The notes under the pieces are model-generated. The model was not told where the DNA came from, did no database searches, and saw only the letters and a list, made by a program, of their open reading frames with translations. A stretch of 64,000 nucleotides of DNA from Candidatus Methanoperedentaceae archaeon (GTDB lineage Archaea > Halobacteriota > Methanosarcinia > Methanosarcinales > Methanoperedenaceae): the NCBI GenBank assembly GCA_003104905.1, contig PQAS01000027.1:58353-122352 (forward strand), given 5' to 3'. Positions 35,123 through 45,317 of this stretch are shown piece after piece. The first letter of the stretch is position 1. Each line of letters starts with the position of its first letter. The translations under genes were made by a program, and so were the position numbers.

Positions 35123-37894
35123 CTAGGGAGTGGCATTGACATCAGTGGGCGCTGGTGTTATTGCCACTGGTTCCTGAATTGGTGTTAAAGGTGTATATGT
35201 TATAACAGGTGTTGGCATGGGTGTTGGTGTGACTTTCAAACTTAACTCTACGTCATCCAACCAGAAATCTCCAAGGCCTTGCCAGATATTAGCATAGACA
35301 TAAAGATATTTTGTATTCTGATCTGTCTGAATATCTATTATTTTTTGCGTCCAGTTATTTGTGCCCCGACCGAATACGGGAAGATTGGTCTGCCGTATCC
35401 AATTCCTATTAATATCAAGTTCCACAACTCTGACTGCCGGAGTATTCGTGCCGCCTATATTTTGAGTTTTTCCCCATGCAGAGACTTGATAAAATGTAAG
35501 GGGCTGTGCTATTATCAGGTCTGATTGAGGCTGCCCTGATATCATATCCGTTGTTCCGGGAATACTTATTCTTATGGATCTTGAGCCGTTGTGGGATATG
35601 CTGTCCCATATCGGTTTGTTTCCTCCTTGAGCCGCAAGTGTCCAGTTAAGAGGATTTGTTGTTCCGCTTTCAAAACCCGGATTAACTAACAGGTTGTTTT
35701 TCAATAACATAGTCCTGTCAGGAATCAATATTTTATCTGTTTCGTCTATTTTGACCAATCTTACATAGTTATTTGAATTATTATTGATTTTTATCTCAAG
35801 TACAGGAGTTCTTTCGTAATATTTTAATAAACGATTTCCGGTTTCAATGGAATATGGAAAACCTGACGAGTTGTTTGAATAAATTCTTAATGATTTGAGC
35901 AAGATTTTTTTACCACCATTCGTTAGAACTAAATATTGAATATCTGCATTCTCGAAAGGATCGCCTGAATTCCTGTTATAATAATTACCTTTAAAAAAAT
36001 CCTTAAAACCTTCTCTATCAGCCCAGATATGCATGGATTGGGGTTCCGGAAGTTCATTTACTTGTTGAGCTAATTCATATCCCCCAAATCCCCAGGCATC
36101 TGTAATTACAGCATCATGAATGTTTAATTCATTATCATATTGAAGATAAAATGGAGACGATTGAAACACAAAAAATGCATTTAATAAAATTATTAATATG
36201 GTTGCCAATCTTAAGACATCTTCTTTTCGTATCAATGATACTACCATAATTGTTGAGATAATTCCGAATATTGGATGGAGTATTATTTCATATCTGGCAG
36301 TTGTGAAATGATTCCCCAGTGCTGCCCCCACTATATAAATAAATATAAATATTATTCCGGAATATACAATGTTAATTTTAATAAAATCGTTTGATTTCAA
36401 AAAATTGGGTCCCCTAATTGATTGCAAAATAAAAAATATTGATATCATTAGCAATATTAAAGGGGTATTTGTCATAAGAGTTGCATACACTGAAGTATTA
36501 AAAACATCCATTTTTGAGAGATCGGCAGCGTTGAAACAACAGATTTTGTCATTCAAATGGAAAAATGGATATTTCAAGAATATATTCAAAAGTGAAAAAC
36601 CAATAAATAGAATAGTGGCTAAAGAAAGTACATTCATAAAATGAACTAACAAATTATTTTGCCGTATGAAATGCAAAATTCGTCCTTTTAATACCAGGAT
36701 ATCAAAAAATAGGAGGAATAGTCCTGGTATAATTATAACATATGCGGGAACTAATATCCCGGACAATACAGTCTTCTTAAATATTAGCGTCGGATCTACC
36801 CATGTAGCAGGCAGGAATATAGCAAAAACAACCATTGATGTTCCTACCAAAATATAAAAATCATACATTCTTCTGGATATATGCCCAATCTTCAAACTGT
36901 TATCAAGTACGTATTCAATTACTATGACCAGAATGAATACTAAATATAAGATTGTTGCGACGTATTTTGATAAGAGTGCCAGTCCCAGGAAAAAACCTGA
37001 AAAAAAGATATATTTTCTAATATTTGTTTTTATATACAAAAAGAAGGCCAAAAAACTCGCAAATCCCGTACTCCATAATGTTGCATCAGGGCTTACAATT
37101 TGGCTGATGCCAATAATTATTGGATTCAGGGCGATAAATGAAATACATATGATAGCAAAGTTTTTGTTAAACATGTCCCTGAGAAATGAATAAATAATTA
37201 TTAACATAATAATATTAAATATTACTACAGGCAATCTCCAAAAAAACAGATTTTGCTCAAATGATCCTTGAATTAAAGGCCTCTGGATTAGAAATCCTGA
37301 GATATAATTTATTGCAAATTCTCCCAACGATAAAGCCGCAGGCAATAGACCCGGTTTGTCATTGATAAGTGTTAAACTCCAATTACCACTCAATAGGGCA
37401 TAACCGAGTTGAGGGACCCTGATTATATACCACTTTGGTTCATCAACACTCATAAATTGCCCCAGGTGATTCAGCATAAAACCAAGACTTGTCGCAATTA
37501 TTATCAGGAGTAAGCCACTGTACCACCATCCCTCTTTATATATCCATCTTACGACCCATTTCACTCCCCATATTCGATTTATTGTCGGAAAAGCTTGTTG
37601 AAACGTATTGTTCAGATGTTTTTCTTGAATATCATTTTGTATAACAGACCCACCTTGCAGTCCTCCTACTGTTCCAAGAAACTGTACAGTTCCAAAAAAT
37701 ATACAGAGTACCCCTATTATAAGCAGATTTTTCTCATTTGGCCCAAATATCATCTGGTCAAAAAAATAATTATACAAAAAAACCATGAGAAGTATAAAAA
37801 TGCCTGTGATAGTCAGCGCTATCTTGACTCTGGTATTAAATAAACTTTTTATTCTATTTGTATATTTTCCATATTGGTATGCGGTGTCTTTCAA
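35123..37894 (-). CDS. GT39-type membrane glycosyltransferase with extracellular carbohydrate-binding-like domain
   Basis: 923 residues. About a dozen membrane helices form a PMT-like lipid-linked-sugar transferase with the Asp-Glu pair in SVDEPKWYIIR. A soluble domain follows (about residues 600-730). The C-terminus holds the shared domain (NPGFESG...NW, WGKTQNIGG, ANIW.G.GDFWLDDVEL; DNA about 35235-35697) and a Pro/Thr tail ending the protein. The start is TTG 37894. The fusion puts a sugar-binding module beside the active site of the transferase. It converges on methanogenesis marker 8 and is divergent from the next GT39 gene. Confidence 0.8.
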   Translation of the reverse strand: MKDTAYQYGKYTNRIKSLFNTRVKIALTITGIFILLMVFLYNYFFDQMIFGPNEKNLLIIGVLCIFFGTVQFLGTVGGLQGGSVIQNDIQEKHLNNTFQQAFPTINRIWGVKWVVRWIYKEGWWYSGLLLIIIATSLGFMLNHLGQFMSVDEPKWYIIRVPQLGYALLSGNWSLTLINDKPGLLPAALSLGEFAINYISGFLIQRPLIQGSFEQNLFFWRLPVVIFNIIMLIIIYSFLRDMFNKNFAIICISFIALNPIIIGISQIVSPDATLWSTGFASFLAFFLYIKTNIRKYIFFSGFFLGLALLSKYVATILYLVFILVIVIEYVLDNSLKIGHISRRMYDFYILVGTSMVVFAIFLPATWVDPTLIFKKTVLSGILVPAYVIIIPGLFLLFFDILVLKGRILHFIRQNNLLVHFMNVLSLATILFIGFSLLNIFLKYPFFHLNDKICCFNAADLSKMDVFNTSVYATLMTNTPLILLMISIFFILQSIRGPNFLKSNDFIKINIVYSGIIFIFIYIVGAALGNHFTTARYEIILHPIFGIISTIMVVSLIRKEDVLRLATILIILLNAFFVFQSSPFYLQYDNELNIHDAVITDAWGFGGYELAQQVNELPEPQSMHIWADREGFKDFFKGNYYNRNSGDPFENADIQYLVLTNGGKKILLKSLRIYSNNSSGFPYSIETGNRLLKYYERTPVLEIKINNNSNNYVRLVKIDETDKILIPDRTMLLKNNLLVNPGFESGTTNPLNWTLAAQGGNKPIWDSISHNGSRSIRISIPGTTDMISGQPQSDLIIAQPLTFYQVSAWGKTQNIGGTNTPAVRVVELDINRNWIRQTNLPVFGRGTNNWTQKIIDIQTDQNTKYLYVYANIWQGLGDFWLDDVELSLKVTPTPMPTPVITYTPLTPIQEPVAITPAPTDVNATP

Positions 37895-38107
37895 TATTTT
37901 TTCCCCTGGATGAATCTCACATATAATTCAATAGAATTTAAACTTAATGATGACAAAAAATGCAAATTTATTTTTTTTCTGAAGTAGAAATAATTCCTTA
38001 AAACTTTGCATTCTCTTTGGAAACAAACTATATAATTGATTAACTATATATTAATATCCCTAAAGACAAAAATTCTCCCTGGAACATTTTAAATGGAGTT
38101 TTTAACA

Positions 38108-39697
38108 ATGAAAAAACCCGGATCGCTGATGATACTGTTTTTTAGAAAGGTCATTGAATTATTTGAAACAAAAACATATCATATTCTTTTCCTTATACTG
38201 GGGACCAGTTTTTTAATAAGGTTATTCCTTTTGCCTGAAAGATGGATAAATCCCGATGAAGGTGCCCACCTTTATGATGCTAAATTTGTTTTGGATGGAA
38301 AAATACCTTTTGTGGATTATGGATCCAGGATGCCGGTTTACGTTTATATCCTGGCTGTATTCCTGAAAGTTTTTGGAGTAACCTATATTTCAGGGAGATT
38401 GCTGCCGCTATTTTCAAATATTGGGATCGGCATTATTCTTTTTTTAATAGGAAAAAAACTTTTCAATAACAACAAAATAGCATTATTGGCAACGGCAATT
38501 TATCTTTATTCTCCTCTTTCGATACTATGGTCGGTTGTGGTGAAAACCGAGCAACTTGAGACACTCTTTGTCACAATAGGTATGTTTTTATTAATATATT
38601 TTATTAAATTACAGAAGGAAAAATATTATTTAGTATTTGTTTCCGGGATTTTTTTTGCTCTTGCCTATTATGTAAGAGAATCGTCTATTGCCATATTTTT
38701 GATATCCATTTTGTTTGTGATTAATTATTATGGGCCGCGATCTGCAAAGATGGTTAAAACATCCATTATGACGGTCTCAGGTTATTTTCTGGTTGTTTTC
38801 TTGATTATATTATATTTTAGTAGTTTTATAGGTTTGAATACTGTGATGGATTCTCCACTTAATCCTATGGACACAATAAAAGATCCCATAAAGAAAATAT
38901 TTGCAAAAGAGGACACTATAACAAGTGCTAATAAGACAGAATATGTTCATCAGCCATTCGATCAGACAATTGAAGACTGGGTTCGGGTATTTAAATTCGA
39001 CTCTTTCTTATTATTTGGAGCTCTCATTTTTTTTGTATGTTATATCCTGCAAAACAAGAATGAAATGATCTTATCTAAATTACAATTTACTTTTTTAGGT
39101 TTATGGCTGCTTGCCCTGGCAATATTTTATCTGTATTATTCAATTAGAACAAGTTTTTTTACACCTTATTTTGGTGAGTTTTTGCCGGCTTTGGCACTTG
39201 TTCTTTCATTCGTTATCGTATTTCTTATTTCAGAAATGGAAAAACATGATACTCTAAAGAGAAAAATAGCGGGAATAAGTTTCATAGCTATAATTGCATT
39301 TTATATTTCTTCACTAAGTCTGGTTAGCGTTTCTTTTGACTGTGTATATTCCCCGGATACTGTCAAAGAAATATCGCAATACATAAAATCACATTCTACT
39401 GAAGGGGATGCTGTTCTATCGGGTGCTATGATATGGACGCTTGAATCAAATACAAGCCCATTTATGAATAAAACCCACCCGTCAGGGTATTTACGAAGAA
39501 TGGATGAAAATCAAATAATACAAATAAGTTCGGAAATGGAAAAGGAAAAGCCGAAGTTTATCGTACTGGATGGCTATACAGAAAAAATTTTTTTGGAAAA
39601 TGTTAATAGCATTCGCAATTCATTGAATGATTCATATCTTCTTGTAAAGGAAGATAATGGTTCTAAATATCCGGTAAAGGTATATGAGCTCAAATAA
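38108..39697 (+). CDS. GT39/ArnT-like membrane glycosyltransferase
   Basis: About 529 residues with many membrane helices. The first extracellular loop has NPDEGAHLYDAKFVLDGKIP and FVDYGSRMPVYVYIL, the PMT/ArnT acceptor loop with the Asp-Glu pair. ATG 38108 is preferred over the ATG at 38093 because GGAG lies 9 bases ahead of it. The family moves a sugar from a polyprenyl phosphate donor to a lipid or protein acceptor on the outer face. It heads a plus-strand set with the flippase and asparagine-synthetase-like genes. Confidence 0.82.
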   Translation: MKKPGSLMILFFRKVIELFETKTYHILFLILGTSFLIRLFLLPERWINPDEGAHLYDAKFVLDGKIPFVDYGSRMPVYVYILAVFLKVFGVTYISGRLLPLFSNIGIGIILFLIGKKLFNNNKIALLATAIYLYSPLSILWSVVVKTEQLETLFVTIGMFLLIYFIKLQKEKYYLVFVSGIFFALAYYVRESSIAIFLISILFVINYYGPRSAKMVKTSIMTVSGYFLVVFLIILYFSSFIGLNTVMDSPLNPMDTIKDPIKKIFAKEDTITSANKTEYVHQPFDQTIEDWVRVFKFDSFLLFGALIFFVCYILQNKNEMILSKLQFTFLGLWLLALAIFYLYYSIRTSFFTPYFGEFLPALALVLSFVIVFLISEMEKHDTLKRKIAGISFIAIIAFYISSLSLVSVSFDCVYSPDTVKEISQYIKSHSTEGDAVLSGAMIWTLESNTSPFMNKTHPSGYLRRMDENQIIQISSEMEKEKPKFIVLDGYTEKIFLENVNSIRNSLNDSYLLVKEDNGSKYPVKVYELK

Positions 39698-39740
39698 TTG
39701 GCCAGGTAAGTCTTACTAATTCTTGAATATAGATGGGATA

Positions 39741-41192
39741 ATGAATAACAATCTTCTAAAATCAACTGCTTCTGGTGTATTGTGGACCGGGATTTCACAG
39801 TTTATTTCTCAGGCTTTTCAATTCATAGTTCTTATAATTCTTGCCAGGATATTATATCCGGAAGAATTCGGAATCGTGGGAATGGCAGCAATTTTTACGG
39901 GATTCGTCAGCAGATTTAATGAACTCGGATTGAGCGCTGCAATAATTCAAAGAAAAAACATAGATGAAATGCATCTTTCCACATCATTCTGGACAAGTTT
40001 GGGTACGGGGGTGGTCCTTTGCATCCTGACAATAATTGTTTCACCATATATTGCAGACTATTTCCAGGAAGAACTGGTTCGTCCAATATTGATTGTTTCT
40101 TCGGCAAATTTTATAGTAGGATCTTTTACCGTAATTCCGAGAACAATATTTACCAAAAATCTTGACTTCAAGAAATTAGCGATCGTTGAAATTTGTGCAA
40201 CATTTATTTCAGGACTGATTTCTATTCTTTTAGCGGTCAATGGTTATGGGGTATGGAGTCTGGTCCTCGGGGGGCTTTCCATTAGTTTTATTTCAGTTTT
40301 CTTATTCTGGAAAATGAGCACATGGAGACCATCTTCAAAATTCAGTATTCAACATTTTAAGGAACTATTCAGTTTTGGCGGTCATTTTATGGGTTCCAGC
40401 GTACTTAATTATGTGGATTCGAATGTGGATTACCTGGTTGTCGGAAGGATGATCGGAGCATCTGCATTGGGATATTATACCCTTGCCTATAACCTGATAA
40501 CATTTCCCTTGTATAAGATTTCTACTATTATCACTAGGGTGACATTTCCTGCATTTTCAATAATTCAAAACGACAACCAAACATTACGGACCGCATATCT
40601 TAAAGTCGTGAGATATATCTCTATGATAACTTTTCCCATGCTTGCCGGGATGTTTGTTGTTGCTCCGGAATTCATTCTGGTTGTCTATGGCTCTAAATGG
40701 ACCCCAATGATCCTGACATTACAAATACTGTGTCTGGCTGGAGCGCTAAAATCAGTTGGGACCACTGTAGGTACTATACTGCTGTCAAAAGGCAGGCCGG
40801 ATATACAATTTAAATGGAATATTTTTACGGTTATAGTTCTGACAATAGCGGTTTTGCTGGGTGTGAAATATGGAATAGAAGGCGTTGCCGCGATGGTGAC
40901 GATATCCGCGGTACTGTTATTCTCTATTATTCAGAGAATAACAAATAAATTAATTGACCTTGGCATGTACAATTATTTCAAGGCAATTTATCCGGCAATA
41001 ACCGGCTCAATCAGTCTAATAATTGCAGTGAGTATATATAAAAAGATAATAATGATTTATGGTCTTTCTAATTCGGAAATACTGATAAGTTCAATAATTA
41101 TCGGAATAATAGTTTATGTAGTATTCATGTGGATTTTTTTCAACAACTTATTAAAAGAAATGATATTGATTATTAGCGGAATGAGAAGGTGA
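39741..41192 (+). CDS. Wzx-like polysaccharide flippase (MOP superfamily)
   Basis: 483 residues from ATG 39741; a TTG six codons earlier is possible but lies before the usual start of the first helix. The pattern is typical of the polysaccharide-transporter family: GVLWTGISQFISQAFQFIVLIILAR at the N-terminus, then LYPEEFGIVGMA, and NYVDSNVDYLVVGRMIGASALGYY mid-protein. About 12-14 membrane helices are expected. It would move lipid-linked oligosaccharide across the membrane for the surface polymer made by this locus. It is 8 bases from the downstream gene. Confidence 0.9.
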   Translation: MNNNLLKSTASGVLWTGISQFISQAFQFIVLIILARILYPEEFGIVGMAAIFTGFVSRFNELGLSAAIIQRKNIDEMHLSTSFWTSLGTGVVLCILTIIVSPYIADYFQEELVRPILIVSSANFIVGSFTVIPRTIFTKNLDFKKLAIVEICATFISGLISILLAVNGYGVWSLVLGGLSISFISVFLFWKMSTWRPSSKFSIQHFKELFSFGGHFMGSSVLNYVDSNVDYLVVGRMIGASALGYYTLAYNLITFPLYKISTIITRVTFPAFSIIQNDNQTLRTAYLKVVRYISMITFPMLAGMFVVAPEFILVVYGSKWTPMILTLQILCLAGALKSVGTTVGTILLSKGRPDIQFKWNIFTVIVLTIAVLLGVKYGIEGVAAMVTISAVLLFSIIQRITNKLIDLGMYNYFKAIYPAITGSISLIIAVSIYKKIIMIYGLSNSEILISSIIIGIIVYVVFMWIFFNNLLKEMILIISGMRR

Positions 41193-41199
41193 AACCTGA

Positions 41200-43068
41200 A
41201 TGTCAGGATTAATTGGAATTATATCAAAACGGAATGAGAATAGTAATATTAAGAACCTATTACCTAAAATGTGCAAATCCATTAAACATGAAGAATGGCA
41301 TAAAATTGAAAGTCATAGCAGTAAATCAGCAGGATTGGGAAGAGTGCACTCAGGAATCTTCAATCCTGAGCCACAGCCAATTTTCAATGAAGATAAGACT
41401 TTATGTCTTCTAATGGATGGAGAAATATATGACTATGAATATTTGAAACAAGAGTTAATTCATAAAGGACATAGATTTTACATCGGGAATGATCTGGAAT
41501 TCATTTTGCATTTGTATGAAGAATATGGCAAAGGTTTTGTACATAAATTGAATGGTTCTTTTAATGTAATTATATGGGATGAAGCATTAAAAAAATTGAT
41601 AATTGCCAATGATAGATATGGGATAAGACCTCTTTATTATTCTGATCATAATGGGTACTTGTTATTTGGTTCTGAAGTAAAATCAATACTCGAAGACGAA
41701 ACTTTTGAAAAAATAATAGATGATAGGGCTGTCGCAGACTTTTTTTCTTTTGGATATATCCTGGGCAACAAGACGTTTTTCCAGGGAATTGAACTTCTAC
41801 CTCCTGCTTCCATAATGACCTATGATTCTGAAAGAATGTCGATAGAACAATACTGGGATTTTGATTTCAAAGAAAACTCTGACGACCTTCCGGAAGAATA
41901 TTATATTGAAAAAATATCAAAACTTGTATTGCAGGCCGTGGAACGCCAGATGAAAGGTCATAACAGGATTGGGGTTCCTTTAAGTGGTGGATTGGATTCA
42001 AGGACGATAGTTGCTTCGATTCCAAAGAAGTATTATCCGATACATACTTTTACATTCGGAAAAAAAGATTGTGATGATGTCAAATTCGCAAAGATGATCG
42101 CGGACAAATTAGGCCTGCCTCAACATTTTTATGAATTTAAGCCCGATGATCTTGTTTCTTATGCAGAAAAAGCAGTTTACTTAACAGATGGTATGCAGAA
42201 TTGCATTCATGCGCACAGAATGCAAACCTATAATGAAATCAGGGAATTTATGGATGTTGCCCTTATAGGCTGGATCGGAGATACTGCAATGGGTGATTAT
42301 CTTCACGGTGATCCATCGCAAGCCAGGGATAAATTCGAACTTTTTAAATTGATAATCAGGTTTTTACCTGTTGATTTCCTCAGGAATTTATTTGATGAGA
42401 ATTACTTTAAGGTATTTCAAAAAAATTTTGATTTATCAATGAATTATATTATGAAAATAGATGAGAAAGCCAATATCAGATTATCGGGCAACAGATTAAT
42501 GTATTATAATTTTAAAGAAAGACAGAGAAGATTCATTTCAATGGGACTTGTCCTGGCCAGAAATTCGGCAGAAGTAAGAACACCTTTTTCAGATTATGAT
42601 TATATTGACTTTATTTTGAAGATCCCACCCAAATTTAAGGTTGGAAAACATCTTTATAAAAAAATGATCCTGTCAATGTTTCCTGATCTGGCGGATTGTC
42701 CATATCAGGCGACGGGATTACCTTTGAATACACCTGCATATCGACAAAAAGCAAATTATCTGAATGAATTAATTAAGAAAATAATTAACGAATATACTTT
42801 AAAAATAATTAAATCAAAATTGTTTTTTGAAAAAAACAGAAATTTTCACGACTATGATAATTGGATGAGAAATAATGATGAATTAAGAGAATATATAACC
42901 GGGATATTACTGGATGAAAGAACAATAAATAGACATTATTTTAATAAAAAAAATATCCGGGAAATCCTTAACATGCACATGTCAGGAAAAAAGGATTATT
43001 CGGAATTGATCGGTCGGCTTCTGACTTTTGAATTGTGGAACAGGTTATTCATAGATACTAAGTCTTGA
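41200..43068 (+). CDS. Asparagine-synthetase-like amidotransferase lacking the glutaminase cysteine
   Basis: 622 residues. N-terminal Ntn glutaminase-like domain (about 1-200) and C-terminal PP-loop AMP-forming domain with PLSGGLDSRTI. Real asparagine synthetases begin MCGI; here the first codons read ATG TCA GGA, so the nucleophile Cys is Ser. DGEIYDYEYLK and the NDRYGIRPLYY segment remain. Either ammonia is used directly or the enzyme works on another substrate, as do AsnB-like proteins in many polysaccharide loci. Its last 11 bases overlap the end of the convergent epimerase gene. Confidence 0.83.
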   Translation: MSGLIGIISKRNENSNIKNLLPKMCKSIKHEEWHKIESHSSKSAGLGRVHSGIFNPEPQPIFNEDKTLCLLMDGEIYDYEYLKQELIHKGHRFYIGNDLEFILHLYEEYGKGFVHKLNGSFNVIIWDEALKKLIIANDRYGIRPLYYSDHNGYLLFGSEVKSILEDETFEKIIDDRAVADFFSFGYILGNKTFFQGIELLPPASIMTYDSERMSIEQYWDFDFKENSDDLPEEYYIEKISKLVLQAVERQMKGHNRIGVPLSGGLDSRTIVASIPKKYYPIHTFTFGKKDCDDVKFAKMIADKLGLPQHFYEFKPDDLVSYAEKAVYLTDGMQNCIHAHRMQTYNEIREFMDVALIGWIGDTAMGDYLHGDPSQARDKFELFKLIIRFLPVDFLRNLFDENYFKVFQKNFDLSMNYIMKIDEKANIRLSGNRLMYYNFKERQRRFISMGLVLARNSAEVRTPFSDYDYIDFILKIPPKFKVGKHLYKKMILSMFPDLADCPYQATGLPLNTPAYRQKANYLNELIKKIINEYTLKIIKSKLFFEKNRNFHDYDNWMRNNDELREYITGILLDERTINRHYFNKKNIREILNMHMSGKKDYSELIGRLLTFELWNRLFIDTKS

Positions 43069-43981
43069 AACTGTCCACATATTTTTTTACTCCATCCTTT
43101 ATCCCGATTTCCGGGACATATCCGATTAATTTCCTGGCTTTGGTGGTATCAGCATATGTATCTCTTACATCTCCTTTCTGCGCTTCTATATGCTTGATCT
43201 GTACTTCTTTTCCCACCGCATCTTTAATTAGCTTTACCAGTTCAATGACTGATATTCTGCTGCCTCCTCCAATATTGAAGCTCTCACCCTTAACATTGCT
43301 CAGTGCTGCCTGAAGGTTTGCCTGCACTGCGTCTGATATGTATGTGAAGTCCCTTGTCTGTTTGGCGTCACCGTACTCTTCAATTACACCTCCGTTCAAA
43401 GCTGCCTTGACAAACTTGTTGATAGCCATATCAGGCCGCTGTCTGGGACCATATACCGTGAAATACCTGAGTGATACTGTCGGTGTGCCATAATTCATGT
43501 AATACAGATTGCACAGGTTCTCTGCTGCTAGTTTGGTTACACCGTAAGGTGAAAATGGATTTTTAGGGGTTTCTTCGCGGATAGGCAGTTCAGTTACATT
43601 CCCGTATATTGAAGAAGAAGATGCATAGACAAATTTCCTGAGGTTGCGGTCTTTATAATATTCCAGCAGTTTCTGGGTCGCAAGTATGTTATTTCGAGTG
43701 TATATTTCAAAATCCTTACCCCATGAGGCTCTCACTCCTGCCTGTGCAGCCTGGTGGAATACATAGTCTACTTTCGGGAATTCCAGCATGTCCACCAGGT
43801 CTTCTTCTATGAACGTGAATTTTTTATTTCCAAGCACATTTTTTATGTTGTTCTCTTTGATCGTCCTGGGATAATAATCAGTGAAACAATCGATACCTAT
43901 GACTTCATGTCCCTCTCGCAGCAATTTTTCTGCCAGATGAGAACCTATGAATCCTGCACATCCTGTTATTAATGATTTCAT
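43058..43981 (-). CDS. UDP-sugar 4-epimerase (NAD-dependent extended SDR)
   Basis: 307 residues with the cofactor loop GCAGFIGSHLAE. The acidic end of strand two is IGIDCFTDYY, and catalytic residues appear in ASSSSIYG and SPYGVTKLAAE (Tyr-x-x-x-Lys). RYFTVYGPRQRPDMA is typical of UDP-glucuronate or UDP-glucose 4-epimerases. It would supply UDP-galactose, UDP-galacturonate or a relative for the polymer. Substrate cannot be fixed from sequence. It is 1 base downstream of the GT4 gene on the same strand. Confidence 0.88.
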   Translation of the reverse strand: MKSLITGCAGFIGSHLAEKLLREGHEVIGIDCFTDYYPRTIKENNIKNVLGNKKFTFIEEDLVDMLEFPKVDYVFHQAAQAGVRASWGKDFEIYTRNNILATQKLLEYYKDRNLRKFVYASSSSIYGNVTELPIREETPKNPFSPYGVTKLAAENLCNLYYMNYGTPTVSLRYFTVYGPRQRPDMAINKFVKAALNGGVIEEYGDAKQTRDFTYISDAVQANLQAALSNVKGESFNIGGGSRISVIELVKLIKDAVGKEVQIKHIEAQKGDVRDTYADTTKARKLIGYVPEIGIKDGVKKYVDSFKT

Positions 43982-43982
43982 T

Positions 43983-45173
43983 TTAAGACCTCATTTTATT
44001 AAACATTTTTATTAATTTTTCTGATTCCGATACAATATTATATTTATTTTCTATTATTTTTCTTCCTTTTTCACCCATTTCAACGCGTAAATTTCTATCT
44101 TTATGTAGTTTTATAACCGCATCTGCAATCGCAGCCTCATCTTTTTGGGATACCAATATCCCGGAGATACCATCCTCAACAAGTTCAGGTATCCCTGATA
44201 CAATGGTTGATATTACAGGTAATTCCATAGCCATTGCCTCCATGATAGCAACTGGAATACCGTCTCGATCACCATTTTCTGCTATGATGCATGGCAATAT
44301 AAACATTTCTGCATTTTCATAATAATGCATAAGTTCGAAATCCGATTGATCCCCTTTAAATTGTATATGTCCTTCTAATTCCAGGTCATGTACCAGATGA
44401 TGAAGATGATCATTCAAAGGTCCTGAGCCCACAATGATCAAATCACAATCAGGGATCTCTTTTATCACTGTGGGGATTGCTCGTATCAGGTACTCCAAAC
44501 CTTTTTTCTCAACAAGTCTTGTAACAGTTAACAATTTGATCCCATCATTGATCATTGATTTTCTAAGTGGTGAAAACCTGTCAATATCAATGCCACACCG
44601 GATTACCTCAATTCGGTTCTTGATACCGATTTTATCCCGCAAATGGTTCATGTTATAATCGGATATAGTAACAACGGAGCGCGCGTTTTCCATCACGTCC
44701 CGCAAATTATCTTCATCAGGATTCATATAAATATCAAATGCGTGTGCTGTCAATGTGTATGGTAATCCCAGCATCTTACTTAATCTTCCTGGAACAATAC
44801 CCGTGGATACAAAATGCGCATGTATCAATTCCAAACGGTTCTTATGCATAATCGTGGCAAAATATGCCATTTTTAAATTAAATCCAAATATATTAGTATA
44901 TATTTTTAAATTGTATATATCCTGAAAAACACCGGAAAGAAAATATTTCAATAAATTAATTAAATTTACTTTGAATATCCTGTTGAAACTGAAATAATGA
45001 GTTCTTTCTAATAAAGTATATTCATTGACCGCTTCATGTTTAATATCTTCAACAGGCAAGTATATCGAAAAAATCCGGACATCATGCCCATTTTTTAATA
45101 ATTCAACTATCTCATTGACTATGAATGATTCTGAGAGTTTAGGAAATGTTTCGAGAACGTAGGCAATTTTCAT
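43983..45173 (-). CDS. GT4-family glycosyltransferase
   Basis: 396 residues of GT-B fold. N-terminal domain has FPKLSESFIVNEI and HAHFVSTGIVP. C-terminal donor-binding domain has LTVTRLVEKKGLEYLIRA and the GPLNDHLHHLV segment. The retaining GT4 pattern E-x7-E is present in ENGDRDGIPVAIMEAMAMELPVI. It likely adds one sugar of the surface glycan on the cytoplasmic face. The small gap to the epimerase indicates one transcript. Confidence 0.88.
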   Translation of the reverse strand: MKIAYVLETFPKLSESFIVNEIVELLKNGHDVRIFSIYLPVEDIKHEAVNEYTLLERTHYFSFNRIFKVNLINLLKYFLSGVFQDIYNLKIYTNIFGFNLKMAYFATIMHKNRLELIHAHFVSTGIVPGRLSKMLGLPYTLTAHAFDIYMNPDEDNLRDVMENARSVVTISDYNMNHLRDKIGIKNRIEVIRCGIDIDRFSPLRKSMINDGIKLLTVTRLVEKKGLEYLIRAIPTVIKEIPDCDLIIVGSGPLNDHLHHLVHDLELEGHIQFKGDQSDFELMHYYENAEMFILPCIIAENGDRDGIPVAIMEAMAMELPVISTIVSGIPELVEDGISGILVSQKDEAAIADAVIKLHKDRNLRVEMGEKGRKIIENKYNIVSESEKLIKMFNKMRS

Positions 45174-45317
45174 GTATTTGAATACTTATCCTTGTTTACT
45201 ATAATATAATTTCTTCCTTATATGAATGGCCTGACATTAGCATGCAAAAAATGAGATTAATTTAATATAGCAGATTGATTCTTTAGAAAGAATACAAATT
45301 GTGCTCATTTATTATTT

